Translations under genes and position numbers: made by a program
Source: Chrysochromulina tobinii
Lineage: Eukaryota > Haptophyta > Prymnesiales > Chrysochromulinaceae
Assembly: GCA_001275005.1 (NCBI GenBank)
Contig: JWZX01002056.1
Location: forward strand, 1 to 23,156
Direction of reading: 5' to 3'
Length of the DNA stretch: 23,156 bases
In this document: positions 8,315 through 16,048 of the stretch, one piece after another
How the letters are laid out: each line of letters begins with the position of its first letter
Numbering within the stretch: the stretch's first letter is position 1
Notes under the pieces: model-generated
The model's database searches: none
Told to the model about the DNA's origin: nothing
What the model saw: the letters and a program-made list of their open reading frames with translations, nothing else

Positions 8315-10761
8315 GCCCGACCGCGCCGCCGATGGCCTTCTGGGCGGCGGAGGCCTCCTCGGCGGCGAGCCGCTCCGCCTCAAGTCGCGCGGCCTCCTCA
8401 ACGGCCGCTTGGCGAGCCTTGCGCGCCTCGACCGCCTGGCGCACCGCATCCTTGTTCCCGCTGACCACCGCACCTGGCGGAGGCCCGCCTACATACGGTC
8501 CCGCCCGACGCGCCCCTCCCAATGCGGCAGCACGACGGGGAGACGTCGCGCCGGTCGCGGGCTTGGCGGTGGCGGTGGCGGCGGGCTTGGCCGTCGCCGT
8601 CGCAGCGCTCGCCACAGCGCTGGCCGCCGCTGGCTTGGCCGTTGCCGTTGCCGACCTGGCAGTCGCGGCAGCAGGTCTGGCGGCTGCCGTGGCTGTCGCG
8701 GCGGCAGGTGTGGCAGTCGCGGCAGCAGGTCTGGCGGCCGCCGTGGCAGGTTTGGCGGCCGCGGTAGCAGTCGCGGCGGCAGGCGTGGCAGTCTCCGCCG
8801 CGCTCGTCGGCTTCGCAGCGGCCTTCGAGATGATTTGCGTGACGGACGCCGTGATCGTTTGCACGCCCGCAGGCTCCGCAGGCAGCGTGCGCCGCGCCGC
8901 CTCTGCCGGGGTCGCCGCACGCGCTTTGACCGTCGTCAGAGCCGTCGCCGTCGGCTTGGCGCCCCCGTCAGAAGCGGCAGAGGCAGCCGTCGCCGGGGTG
9001 GCGGCCGAGGCCGGTTTGGCGCTCGCCGCAGTCGCAGTCGCAGGCCGCGCAGCTGAGGCCGTTGCCGTCGCTGGCCGCGCCACCGCTGCTGTCGCGGCAG
9101 CAGGCTTCACGCTCGCACTGTCGGTAGGAGGCGTGGCGGAGGCCGTTGCTGTCGCGGCGGCAGGTGTGGCAGTCGCGGCAGCAGGTCTGGCAGCTGCCGT
9201 GGCAGTCGCGGCGGCAGGTGTGGCAGTCGCGGTGGCAGGTCTGGCAGCTGCCGTGGCAGTCGCGGCGGCAGGTGTGGCAGTCGCGGTGGCAGGTCTAGCA
9301 GCTGCCGTGGCTGTCGCGGCGGCAGGTGTGGCAGTCGCGGCAGCAGGTCTGGCAGCTGCCGTGGCAGTCGCGGCGGCAGGTGTGGCAGTCGCGGCGGCAG
9401 GCTTGGCGGCCGCGGTAGCAGGCCGCGCAGCTGAGGCCGTTGCCGTCGCTGGCCGCGCCACCGCTGCTGTCGCGGCAGCAGGCTTCACGCTCACACTGTC
9501 GGTAGCAGGCGTGGCGGAGGCCGTTGCGGTCTCGGGCTTGGCAGTCGCCGCCGACGCCGTCGAAGCCGCCGCGGTGGGCTTTGCTGCCGCAACCGCCGAA
9601 GCAGCTGCAGGGGCGGCCGCTGACTTCGCGGCAGCAACCGCCGGCTGAACAGCTGCGGCCGCCTTGGTGCCTGATGCACACGATGCATTCGAGGCTGCCA
9701 CAGCTGGAGCGGCCGTGATCGTTTGCACGCCCGCAGGCTCCGCAGGCAGCGTGCGCCGCGCCGCCTCTGCCGGGGTCGCCGCACGCGCTTTGACCGTCGT
9801 CAGAGCCGTCGCCGTCGGCTTGGCGCCGCCGTCAGAAGCGGCAGAGGCAGCCGTCGCCGGGGTGACGGCCGTGGCCGGTTTGGCGCTCGCCGCAGTCGCG
9901 GTAGCAGGCCGCGCAGCTGAGGCCATTGCCGTCGCCGTTGCCGCTGTCGATGCTGTCGCAGTGGCCGCCGCTGCTGGCCGCGCCTCGGCCGTTGTCGCGG
10001 CCGTCGCCGTCGCTAGCAGGTCGTGCAGCTGCCACCGCCGCAGGTCGTGCGGCCGCTGCCGCCGCCGGTTGTGCGGCTGCTGCCGTCGCTGTGGCCGCCG
10101 CTGCTGGCCGCGCTTCGGTCGTGGTTGCGGTCGTTGCCGATGCCGCAGGTCGTGCAGCTGCCACTGCCGCCGGTCGTGCGGCTGCTGCCGTTGCCGTGGC
10201 CGCCGCCGCTGGCCGCGCTTCGGTCGTGGTTGCGGTCGTTGCCGATGCCGCAGGTCGTGCAGCTGCCGCCGCCACCGGCTGTGCGGGCGCAGCCCTCGGC
10301 GTGGTGGCAGCCGCCCCTTCAGCCGCCGTCGCTGGCCGCGCGGTCGCCATGACGGCGGGGCGAGCTGCTGCGATAGCGGTCGCCGGACGTGCGGCAGCCA
10401 CAGCCACTGTGGGGCGTGTCGAGGCGGTTGAGGCGTCACTGGCCAGCGATTCCGCTGCTGCTTCCGACGGCACGATGCTAGGGCGAACGGCGGCCGCGGG
10501 AGGGCGAGCAGCAGCAGTGGACGCGCAGCGGTCCACTAGCGCTGGGTGTGCCGCGGCCACCGCCACAGCCGGGCGCGCATCGGCCACTGCCGCAGCCGGG
10601 CGCGCCGCCGCCACCGCCGCAGCCGGTCGCGCCGTCGCCACTGCCGCAGCTGGGCGCGCCGCCGCCACTGCTGCAGCTGGGCGCGCCGCCGCCACTGCCG
10701 CAGCTGGGCGCGCCGTCGCCGTCGCCACGCGCGCAGAGGGTCGCTCTGGGTCGTCTGCCAT
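2606..10761 (-). CDS. Giant CAP-Gly / IQ-motif / coiled-coil protein, three exons, one frameshift
   Basis: Seen: exons 10761-6717, 6628-5621 and 5542-2606 join in phase 0 at CAG|GTGACG and CAG|GTCAGC, giving about 2,662 residues. From the ATG at 10759-10761 (MADDPERP): Ala/Pro/Thr low complexity to about residue 800; a poly-Asp run (about 817-831); an Ala/Lys/Glu coiled coil (about 950-1020); a lone NPF motif; an IQ motif (VQAVLRGAKSRRK); a CAP-Gly domain (about 1170-1238) with PLGHHDG in place of the usual GKNDG and a clear HGVFVPPS end; more IQ-like motifs near 1320, 1565, 1595, 1775 and 1960; an unrecognised beta-rich segment (about 1360-1540); a UVR/CEP104-like helical pair (about 2195-2265); and a C-terminal coiled coil. 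CAP-Gly binds tubulin/EB C-termini and IQ motifs bind calmodulin, so a microtubule or basal-body role is inferred. One extra base near 10012-10018 breaks the first exon. The exact start is uncertain. Confidence 0.7.
4199..4350 (-). repeat. 42-base coding tandem repeat (VVDTSELQARQVRQ, about 3.6 copies)
   Basis: Copies begin at 4199, 4241, 4283 and 4325 (last one partial). Differences are single bases. In the coding orientation each unit contains two CAGGT words, GTCAGGTTCGTCAGGTGG, so the tract is dense in possible exonic splice junctions. It remains in frame in the giant CAP-Gly protein. Confidence 0.85.
4376..4446 (-). repeat. 15-base coding tandem repeat (SPGAK / SHGAK)
   Basis: The unit GGCTCTTGGCACCGT or its GGGG variant is repeated about 4-5 times on the plus strand, encoding GAKSH/GAKSP pentapeptides in the minus-strand giant protein. 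This is a simple low-complexity expansion. Confidence 0.8.
5543..5620 (-). repeat. Repeat-derived intron (introner-like), intron 2 of the giant gene
   Basis: On the minus strand the 78-base element starts GTCAGCCGCGTGCTCGTGCG, runs into TGATGACCTCTGATGACC filler, and ends TTGATTGCCTCCCTCATCAG. The exon resumes with the same GTCAGCCGCGTGCTCGTGCG. The duplication is 27 bases after the splice site, plus a shared ATCAG before it, with no mismatch. Splicing is phase 0, giving ERDQ-VSRVLVRPA-SETRA. Reading through without splicing hits a stop at once (RPA then TGA). Confidence 0.8.
6629..6716 (-). repeat. Repeat-derived intron (introner-like), intron 1 of the giant gene
   Basis: On the minus strand this 88-base element starts GTGACGCTCGATGAGGAG, ends GATTGCGTCCCTCATCAG, and is followed by a second copy of the same 40-base stretch (two mismatches, at about 6670-6700 versus 6590-6610). 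The filler is ATTGCGTCTGATGGCTCC followed by TCTGATGACGTCTGATTGCG. Splicing is phase 0 (MPPQ-VTLDEEGRHHSIL-TVGHD). Read-through ends at a TGA within the filler. Confidence 0.8.
8851..9067 (-). repeat. Large direct repeat, copy A (partner at 9715-9931)
   Basis: About 217 bases recur at an offset of 864 bases with roughly six mismatches by eye (about 97% identical). Both copies are in frame in the giant protein and encode the same unit, which includes LPAEPAGVQTITA and GGAKPTATALTTVKARAATP. This is a recent internal duplication that lengthened the Ala-rich region. Confidence 0.85.
9140..9415 (-). repeat. Tandem of about 60-base Ala/Thr/Pro coding units
   Basis: About four copies of a 60-base unit built from GTGGCAGTCGCGG and GGTCTGGCAGCTGCCGTGGC words encode AAATATPAAATATAAARPA-type peptides in the giant minus-strand protein. 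Copies differ by one or two bases, so slippage or unequal exchange is likely. A separate ~100-base repeat flanks the tract (about 9045-9145 and 9422-9524). Confidence 0.75.
9715..9931 (-). repeat. Large direct repeat, copy B (partner at 8851-9067)
   Basis: Second copy of the 217-base unit. Mismatches include GCCGCCGTCA versus GCCCCCGTCA and ATTGCC versus GTTGCC. The copies diverge abruptly after about base 9931. Confidence 0.85.
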
Positions 10762-10985
10762 GTCGGTGAGGCGCGAAGCAAAAGCGCGCGTTTCGGCACA
10801 GTCGCCGAATGGACATGAACTTGAAGATTGCTGGGTCAGCCCCCCCCCGGGGGTCAAGTGAGTGCATGTGCGTTTCCATGTGAAATATTTTGACGAAACG
10901 CGCTGCACTGAACTCCCGCGAGAAACACGATTGTTTGACCCGTTCTTCTGCGCCACATGACCTGTGCGGCTTACAACCAATTGAA
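10762..10985. promoter_or_regulatory. Divergent promoter region, CAP-Gly giant gene (-) and IQ/proline-rich gene (+)
   Basis: The 224 bases between the two divergent start codons are visibly less GC-rich from about 10862 to 10985 (for example GAAATATTTTGACG) than the flanking coding DNA. That drop supports a shared promoter and UTRs and argues for starting the plus-strand gene at 10986. No specific binding site is identified. Confidence 0.45.
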
Positions 10986-12965
10986 ATGGGCCCCATGGAG
11001 ACGCTGCTCCTAGCAATCTCTGGGCCCGTGCTGACGCGCATCGGGCCGCCCGTGGCGCAATGGGCTGTCGAGGGTCTCATTGGAGCGAGCAAGCGTGCGA
11101 TGCTCCCCTTCGCGCACGCCTTCGCTCTCGCCAGCGTGCCCCAGCAGCGGTGCCGTGGCCACCTGACGAGCACGCTAATCTTGCCGGGTGCGCCAGTCTC
11201 GGTGAGCTGCACGGAGCGCAATGTCCTGCCACCTGCGCGGTTCGACCCTACCTTGGCTGTGCTCGTCGGCCTCGCGCTCTGTGCTCTTGGAGTCGTTGTC
11301 CACGCGCGGCACATGGCGCGGGCGCTGCGCCGAGCCGAGGCCGAGAACAGCGCAGCCACTCGCCTGCAAAGCCTCTCGCGCATGAGGCGCGCGTGCCTCT
11401 TCCTCCGCCGGTGCTGCGACGCCGTGCTGCGCCTCCAAGCGGCATGCCGTGCGCGCGCCGCCATCACGGCAGCGGCGGCAACCACCATCCAAAAGGAGGC
11501 GAGGCGATTCATCGCGTACACCGCGTACACGGCCATGCTCGGCGCGGCGGTGCGGCTGCAGAGTGCGGTACGCCGCTGGCGCGTCGGCGGCTACGCGGCG
11601 GCCGCCGCCGACGCGCGCTCGCTCGTTCGTGGCGAACTCTCCGCCGCACACGCGTCGCTCAGCCGTCGGATGCTCGCTGTGGTGCGCCTCGAGACGGCGG
11701 CGCGCAGGCTCGAGGCAGGCTGCTGCGTCGAGGCGGCGCTGAAGCTGACGCGCATCGGGCGCGGCCACCTGGCGCGCGTGCACGTGGCCCAGCTGCGCGC
11801 AGCGCGTGCCGCCAAGCACGCGGCCGTTACCAAGGCTCATCAGCACGCGGCCGTTACCAAGGCTCATCAGCACGCGGCCGTTACCAAGGCTCATCAGCAC
11901 GCGGCCGTTACCGAGGCTCATCAGCAAGCCTCGCTCAAGGATGCGGCCTACCGGCGCACGACTGGCCGCGGCCGTCATGTGGCCGTCTCGCGCCTCGTCG
12001 AGCCGCGGGAGGCGCCGTACCGGCAGCTCAACTTCTCGCCCTCGCCCGCTAGCGCGCCGCTGCCGCCGGTCGTGCACGGAGCTGTTGTCGGCCCGCGGCT
12101 GCCCTCGCCACTGACGCCCTCGCCGCTAGCGTCCTCGCCGCTGGCGCCCTCGCCACTGACGCCATTGCCGCTGGCGTCCTCGCTGCTGGCGCCCTCGCCA
12201 CCGCCGCGCATGCGGCGCTCCTCGACCTCGCTGACGAAACCCGCGACCACGCTGACGAATCCCGCGACCACGCTGACGAATCCCACGACCACGCTGACGA
12301 AACCCGCGACCACGCCGGCCGCGCCGGCAGCCTCGCCAGCGCCGGCGTATGTGGCGGCGAGCCCGACAGTTGTCACCACGGCGGTCGCATGTCCTGTGAC
12401 CAGCGCCACGGAGGCGCCGCCCGCCACGACGCCCGCGCCATCCGCGCTGCCCGCGCCGCCCACGCTTCCGCCAGTGTCGAGTGCGGAGAGAGCGCTCACG
12501 CCGCCGACGGCGCGCAGCGCATTGATGCCGCCGCCGCTGGTGCTCGCGCCGCCGCCGCCGCCTCCAATGGCTTCGGTCAAGCTCGCGCCACCTCCCATCA
12601 TTGGAGTTGCTCCGCCGCCGCCACCGCCCTCGGAACCCGCGCCGCCGAAGCCGAAACCGCCGTCGCCGCCTTCACGGCGTCGCGGCCCGCTCGTGTCGCT
12701 CTCCCCTACCCATCAGGGGTCCCATCGGGCTTCAAACAGGCCGACGGTGGAGGCACTCCAATCGGCGATCCTCAAGCCGGTGGGTGCGTCGAAGAGCGCT
12801 CGGGACAGCGCTCGGGACCCCGCGCCGCCGACGTCTCCCCCCAAGAGCAGCAGCGGCGGTGGCGGCATTCTGAACGAGCTGCATAAGCGCATCCTTTCGC
12901 GCCGCTCGTCGATCGGGTCGCCCGAGGCGGCCGCCGAGGAGGAGCAGGGCGAGATGCGCATCTGA
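10986..12965 (+). CDS. Membrane-anchored IQ-motif, proline-rich protein
   Basis: Seen: 659 residues from the ATG at 10986 (MGPMETLLLAIS). An in-frame ATG at 10890 exists, but it lies in AT-richer, non-coding-looking sequence. A hydrophobic segment (LAVLVGLALCALGVVVHA, residues about 88-106) is a likely single membrane helix. Several IQ-like helices follow (about 118-215: TRLQSLSRMRRACLFLRR, TIQKEARRF, VRLQSAVRRWRV). Then come four 9-residue repeats HAAVTKAHQ (about 278-313), SPLTPSPLAS repeats, four TLTKPATT repeats, and a formin-FH1-like polyproline zone (about 500-565). The C-terminus has LQSAILKPVG and ILNELHKRILSRRSS helices and an acidic tail. IQ motifs bind calmodulin and polyproline often binds profilin or SH3, so a calcium-responsive membrane-to-actin link is inferred. 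The whole family is unrecognised. Confidence 0.65.
   Translation: MGPMETLLLAISGPVLTRIGPPVAQWAVEGLIGASKRAMLPFAHAFALASVPQQRCRGHLTSTLILPGAPVSVSCTERNVLPPARFDPTLAVLVGLALCALGVVVHARHMARALRRAEAENSAATRLQSLSRMRRACLFLRRCCDAVLRLQAACRARAAITAAAATTIQKEARRFIAYTAYTAMLGAAVRLQSAVRRWRVGGYAAAAADARSLVRGELSAAHASLSRRMLAVVRLETAARRLEAGCCVEAALKLTRIGRGHLARVHVAQLRAARAAKHAAVTKAHQHAAVTKAHQHAAVTKAHQHAAVTEAHQQASLKDAAYRRTTGRGRHVAVSRLVEPREAPYRQLNFSPSPASAPLPPVVHGAVVGPRLPSPLTPSPLASSPLAPSPLTPLPLASSLLAPSPPPRMRRSSTSLTKPATTLTNPATTLTNPTTTLTKPATTPAAPAASPAPAYVAASPTVVTTAVACPVTSATEAPPATTPAPSALPAPPTLPPVSSAERALTPPTARSALMPPPLVLAPPPPPPMASVKLAPPPIIGVAPPPPPPSEPAPPKPKPPSPPSRRRGPLVSLSPTHQGSHRASNRPTVEALQSAILKPVGASKSARDSARDPAPPTSPPKSSSGGGGILNELHKRILSRRSSIGSPEAAAEEEQGEMRI
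11817..11924 (+). repeat. 27-base coding tandem repeat x4 (HAAVTKAHQ)
   Basis: Four units of CACGCGGCCGTTACCAAGG followed by CTCATCAG start at 11817, 11844, 11871 and 11898. The only visible difference is A to G in the fourth (TEAHQ). Each unit ends in CTCATCAG, the same octamer that ends the repeat-derived introns of this window. Confidence 0.9.
12107..12316 (+). repeat. SPL-x and TLTxPATT coding microsatellite-like repeats
   Basis: Bases 12107-12203 are an imperfect 15-base period (CCCTCGCCGCTGGCG type) encoding SPLAPSPLTP. Bases 12228-12316 are about four 21-base units (ACGCTGACGAAACCCGCGACC type) encoding TLTKPAT. Both are in the Pro/Thr-rich part of the IQ protein and may be glycosylated or disordered. 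Confidence 0.75.
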
Positions 12966-13861
12966 GCTGGAGGAGCATGCGGGCATGCATGCGTGCGCAT
13001 ACGGGAGGAGTACCATACGGGAGGAGTAACATACCTGCGCATACGGGAGGAGTACATGTAGCATGAGGCGCGAGGAGGCAGCATGAGCGCCACAGATGAG
13101 ACCAGACCATGCCATACAGGCAGATGCAGTCGCAGATGAACAGATACGATGGCAGGAGAGGAGAGATGACTACCGTACTCGGACGACGTTAACGACGAGA
13201 GAGGCAGCTGAGAACATCGAGAGAGACGCTGTGAGCGAGGTGTACTGAAGAGCTCTGAACGGAAGCGAGCAAGGTGTACAATAGGAACCTATGTACAGTA
13301 CTGGACGGACCAAGACGCGACCGCTGGACCTCGGTCAGAAGTCTGTGCATGCTGAGTCTGTGTCACGTCGACGTCAGCATGCACGTCAGACGGTCAGACT
13401 GAGACTCAGAGTAACAGAGACCGATAGACTACGTCTACGTCTTATATCTACGTCACTCCGCTCTCCGCTTACCGCTAGCACCTTGATGTCCCCTACAAGG
13501 CCCCTACGCCCTACGGGGGCGGGGACAGGCAACAGTGGTCAGTGCGATTTCAAACTGATCTATCTATCTTTGACCAGGTGCTCCTTGGGGGAGGGTTTCA
13601 CTACTATCAGGTACAAATGTAGTTAACATGAGTTACCCTAGGGTGAAGGGTGTCACAAGGGGGGTGTCACAGCTGAAGTTGCAGCAAGCAAGCTAATTAG
13701 TCGAAACACACAAGTACCTAAACCAGCGCAAACGAGTACCCCTGTAGCCAACGGGGCTTGCTTGCTTGAAGTTGCAGGGCAATTCCCATAATTGGACATT
13801 TCACGACCCGACTGTTTCAAACGTCTTGGCCCCTTACATCATGTAAGGCGTCATTGCGCAG
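12966..13861. other. Long lower-GC intergenic region, possibly with an unseen first exon of the EF-hand gene
   Basis: About 900 bases without a supported gene. Bases 12998-13054 hold three copies of the 15-mer CATACGGGAGGAGTA. Bases 13675-13684 and 13768-13777 are the direct repeat GAAGTTGCAG, and GCAAGCAAGC (13684-13693) is the inverted partner of GCTTGCTTGC (13756-13765). An open frame at 13291-13626 starts with ATG but shows no recognisable domain and has tandem GTCAGAC-like low complexity. The 5' exon and promoter of the EF-hand gene should lie here. Confidence 0.5.
12998..13054. repeat. Three copies of the 15-mer CATACGGGAGGAGTA
   Basis: Copies at 12998-13012, 13014-13028 and 13040-13054, just downstream of the stop codon of the IQ/proline-rich gene, so probably in its 3' UTR. 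Confidence 0.85.
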
Positions 13862-15784
13862 GCGGCCATCGAGCGGCGGCAATCATTAAAGGCCGCTGCC
13901 GAGGAGCGCGTGCGCACCGCCGTCGCGACGGAGCGTGCTCGGCGAGAGGCAGAACAGGTTGCGGAGCGCAAGAAGCGCCGCGTGAAGGACGTGCTGGCCC
14001 TCGCTGACAAAGGGGCGATGGGATCCCTCTTCCAGATGTGGGATCGGGATGGCAGCGGCTTCATCGATCGCGAGGAGTTTCGAGAGCAGGTCACGATCCT
14101 GTGCCGCGAGCATGGTTTTGAGGTCTCCGACGAGGCGCTCGAGCTCACGTGGGCCGACTTTGACCTCGACGGCTCCGGAACAGTGACCTACGAAGAGTGG
14201 CTGCGCATCACGCTGCGCGACCTGCTCGTGCAGGGCAACATGCGTATCATGGAGGCGTTCCGTGCGTGGGACCGCGACTTTTCGGGCACCATCGACAGGC
14301 GCGAGTTCTGCGACGCCCTCTGCACCCTCGGCTTCGACGCGCCGCGCGTGCTGGTCGAGGAGGTGTTCGATTCGATGGATCGCGACGGTTCGGGTGCCCT
14401 GAGCTTCGAAGAGCTGAATAAGCAGCTGCGACAGGGCAGCGCGGTACGCGGGCGGCTCGACGACGCCCTCCACGCTGGCCAGGTCAAACTGGACACCAGC
14501 CGCTCCTTTAAGAACGCGTTGCGCAAGAGCCCCGGCGGCGGCGGCGTCTTTGGCAGCGGCGGAGGCGGCACCGGGGCTTCGAGCCTGGTGGCACAGTTGA
14601 AGCGCCACATCCAGACAACGGCCGACAGCGAGCCGCGAGGCAACGCCACACCAGCCGCGCCCCAGCCCGCGCCCCAGCCCGACCTCCCTCAAGAGACGAA
14701 TCTTTGGGTCTTACGGATGCTCGCAAGTGTCGGACCACGGCAAGCCGCCTCGATACGGCACACTGCGGTCAATGACGACCACACGACGCTGGCGTCGGCG
14801 GTGGCCTCAAATGCGGCCGCGGCGGCCTCCGCCTCGGCCGCGATGCACGCACGCAGCGCGGCACTCGCGGCGGCCACTGCTGTGCGATCTCGGCAGAAAG
14901 CGACCACGCCACAGCATCTGATCGACTTGCTCGACAGGACCGCGCCGTTGCCGCCCGCTAAGGCGCCCTCACCGGTTTGGCCGCCGAGTGCTCCAACAGT
15001 GATACGGCCACCAAGCGCGCCGGCAATGCTGGGGTCTTTCCGGTCTTCGGCCTCCATGCAGAGCTTGCAGAGCTTGCAGAGCGCTTTGACTGAGGAGGAC
15101 AGTCCCGCACGCCATCAGCCCAGCCGCACCAGCCTGCGCCGGAGCGCGTCCAGCGGCATGCTCAGCGGTACGCGCAGTAGCGCGCCCGGCACGGCGCTGG
15201 GCAGCCGCGAGAGCCGCGGCGCCTTCGTTGCCAACGGTAGCTCGCCACGTGGCAGTTCGCAATCAGAGGTCATCAGAGGCGCTCAGCTCAGCTCGCCACG
15301 TGGCAGCTCGCCCCCTTCGCGGCCGAGCCTGCCTTCTACCACGATTCAGAAGAGACCGGATGCCATGACCCCGTTTCTGGTGCCGGACGCGCGCAAATTG
15401 TGTCGGCAATCAAGCCTCATCTCGTCGTGGACCATTGGAGGCCCTGGGCAGTCGAGCCTCACAGCCCATGACCATGATTTGCGACACGCGACGCTGCCGC
15501 CACCGGCAAGTGCCGTCGCTGCAGCGGCGGGTGGGCGCCTGACGAGGATCCAAGCGCGCATCGGGCCCGCTACGTGCTTGATTGTGCCCAAGGTGACGGA
15601 GCCGCATCGCAGCATCGACGAGAACGGGATGGCGTGCTGGGTGCGCCAAGGGACATACAGCGATGCAGCGATGGCGCTCCCGGGGGCAGGCGTGGTCGAA
15701 TCCTCGCAAGATCCTCGCAGGAGGGGCCCGATCCTCGCAAGGTACTCGCAGAAGGGGTACGACCGCCTCCCGCCGCGAAGTTGA
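13862..15784 (+). CDS. Calmodulin-like protein with four EF-hands and long disordered tail (5' end incomplete)
   Basis: Seen: four canonical 12-residue loops, DRDGSGFIDREE (14042-14077), DLDGSGTVTYEE (14162-14197), DRDFSGTIDRRE (14270-14305) and DRDGSGALSFEE (14378-14413). All keep acidic positions 1, 3 and 12, so four calcium sites are expected. A charged helix (RARREAEQVAERKKRR) precedes them. A Ser/Ala-rich, probably disordered tail of about 450 residues follows, with KSPGGGGVFGSGGG and repeated SSPRGSS. The open frame begins after an in-frame TAA at 13844, and there is no ATG before 14018, so translation must come through a splice at TTGCGCAG|GCGGCC (13861/13862) or start at 14018 (MGSLFQMW). 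I infer a missing upstream exon. The last 25 residues after 15700 come from CCTCGCA repeats, so the 3' end may also be spliced differently. Confidence 0.75.
   Translation, partial: AAIERRQSLKAAAEERVRTAVATERARREAEQVAERKKRRVKDVLALADKGAMGSLFQMWDRDGSGFIDREEFREQVTILCREHGFEVSDEALELTWADFDLDGSGTVTYEEWLRITLRDLLVQGNMRIMEAFRAWDRDFSGTIDRREFCDALCTLGFDAPRVLVEEVFDSMDRDGSGALSFEELNKQLRQGSAVRGRLDDALHAGQVKLDTSRSFKNALRKSPGGGGVFGSGGGGTGASSLVAQLKRHIQTTADSEPRGNATPAAPQPAPQPDLPQETNLWVLRMLASVGPRQAASIRHTAVNDDHTTLASAVASNAAAAASASAAMHARSAALAAATAVRSRQKATTPQHLIDLLDRTAPLPPAKAPSPVWPPSAPTVIRPPSAPAMLGSFRSSASMQSLQSLQSALTEEDSPARHQPSRTSLRRSASSGMLSGTRSSAPGTALGSRESRGAFVANGSSPRGSSQSEVIRGAQLSSPRGSSPPSRPSLPSTTIQKRPDAMTPFLVPDARKLCRQSSLISSWTIGGPGQSSLTAHDHDLRHATLPPPASAVAAAAGGRLTRIQARIGPATCLIVPKVTEPHRSIDENGMACWVRQGTYSDAAMALPGAGVVESSQDPRRRGPILARYSQKGYDRLPPRS
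15239..15311 (+). repeat. Antisense, in-frame relative of the introner-like elements
   Basis: Two 22-base copies of AGCTCGCCACGTGGCAG followed by TTCGC or CTCGC (15239-15260 and 15290-15311, one mismatch) flank 29 bases containing AATCAGAGGTCATCAG, the reverse complement of the CTGATGACCTCTGATT filler. The period is 51 bases (17 codons), so the reading frame stays open and encodes SSPRGSS twice. Splicing is not needed. Confidence 0.7.
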
Positions 15785-16048
15785 CAGTTTTGAGCTCGTA
15801 TACGAGCACGGCTACGACGGCTGGACTCACGCAGTCCATGACGCAGTCACACGGTTTCACGCGCTTGAGGAAACTATTTTAAGTTTGAATTTTACGCAGC
15901 CGTTTTCCCCGTTTTTCTCAGCCACGCGTGACGCGACCTCCACGCTCCAGGAGCGCCTCGGGATGATCTCAGTTCTCACCACCGGCACCGCGGCCACCGC
16001 GACATCATCGAAAACATAAACGGGACACGGGTCGTGTACCACGCTGCT
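15785..16048. other. Convergent intergenic spacer (EF-hand gene and FkbM methyltransferase)
   Basis: The 264 bases between convergent 3' ends are lower in GC (TTTAAGTTTGAATTTTACGC near 15890). No coding sequence is supported. The stop region of the methyltransferase gene holds a small GCGTGT...ACACGC hairpin (about 16054-16068). Confidence 0.45.

Noticed and set aside
6687-9056. Plus-strand Arg-rich frame of about 789 residues
   Set aside because: No recognisable domain, very high Arg content typical of a shadow frame, and it lies opposite the CAP-Gly exon.
8254-10861. Plus-strand Ala/Val/Gly-rich open frames (8254-9648 and 9926-10861)
   Set aside because: They are reverse readings of the same repeats. 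The minus strand continues into the CAP-Gly domain, which gives it independent support.
10890-10985. Earlier ATG (10890) as the start of the IQ/proline-rich gene
   Set aside because: The stretch is AT-richer than the gene, encodes an unstructured peptide, and lies in the divergent promoter. The ATG at 10986 begins the GC-rich coding part. It cannot be excluded without transcript data.
11060-12601. Overlapping frames on both strands inside the IQ/proline-rich gene
   Set aside because: The frame chosen has a membrane helix, IQ motifs and ordered repeats. The others are Arg/Ala/Gly-rich without structure.
12760-12965. WH2/actin-binding call for the C-terminus of the IQ/proline-rich protein
   Set aside because: LQSAILKPVG and ILNELHKRI vaguely resemble WH2 and connector helices next to polyproline, but the key LKKV-type motif is missing, so I did not name it.
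15690-15760. tRNA-like TGGTCGAATCC word
   Set aside because: No acceptor stem or anticodon arm can be paired around it; it is part of a CCTCGCA tandem in the tail of the EF-hand gene.
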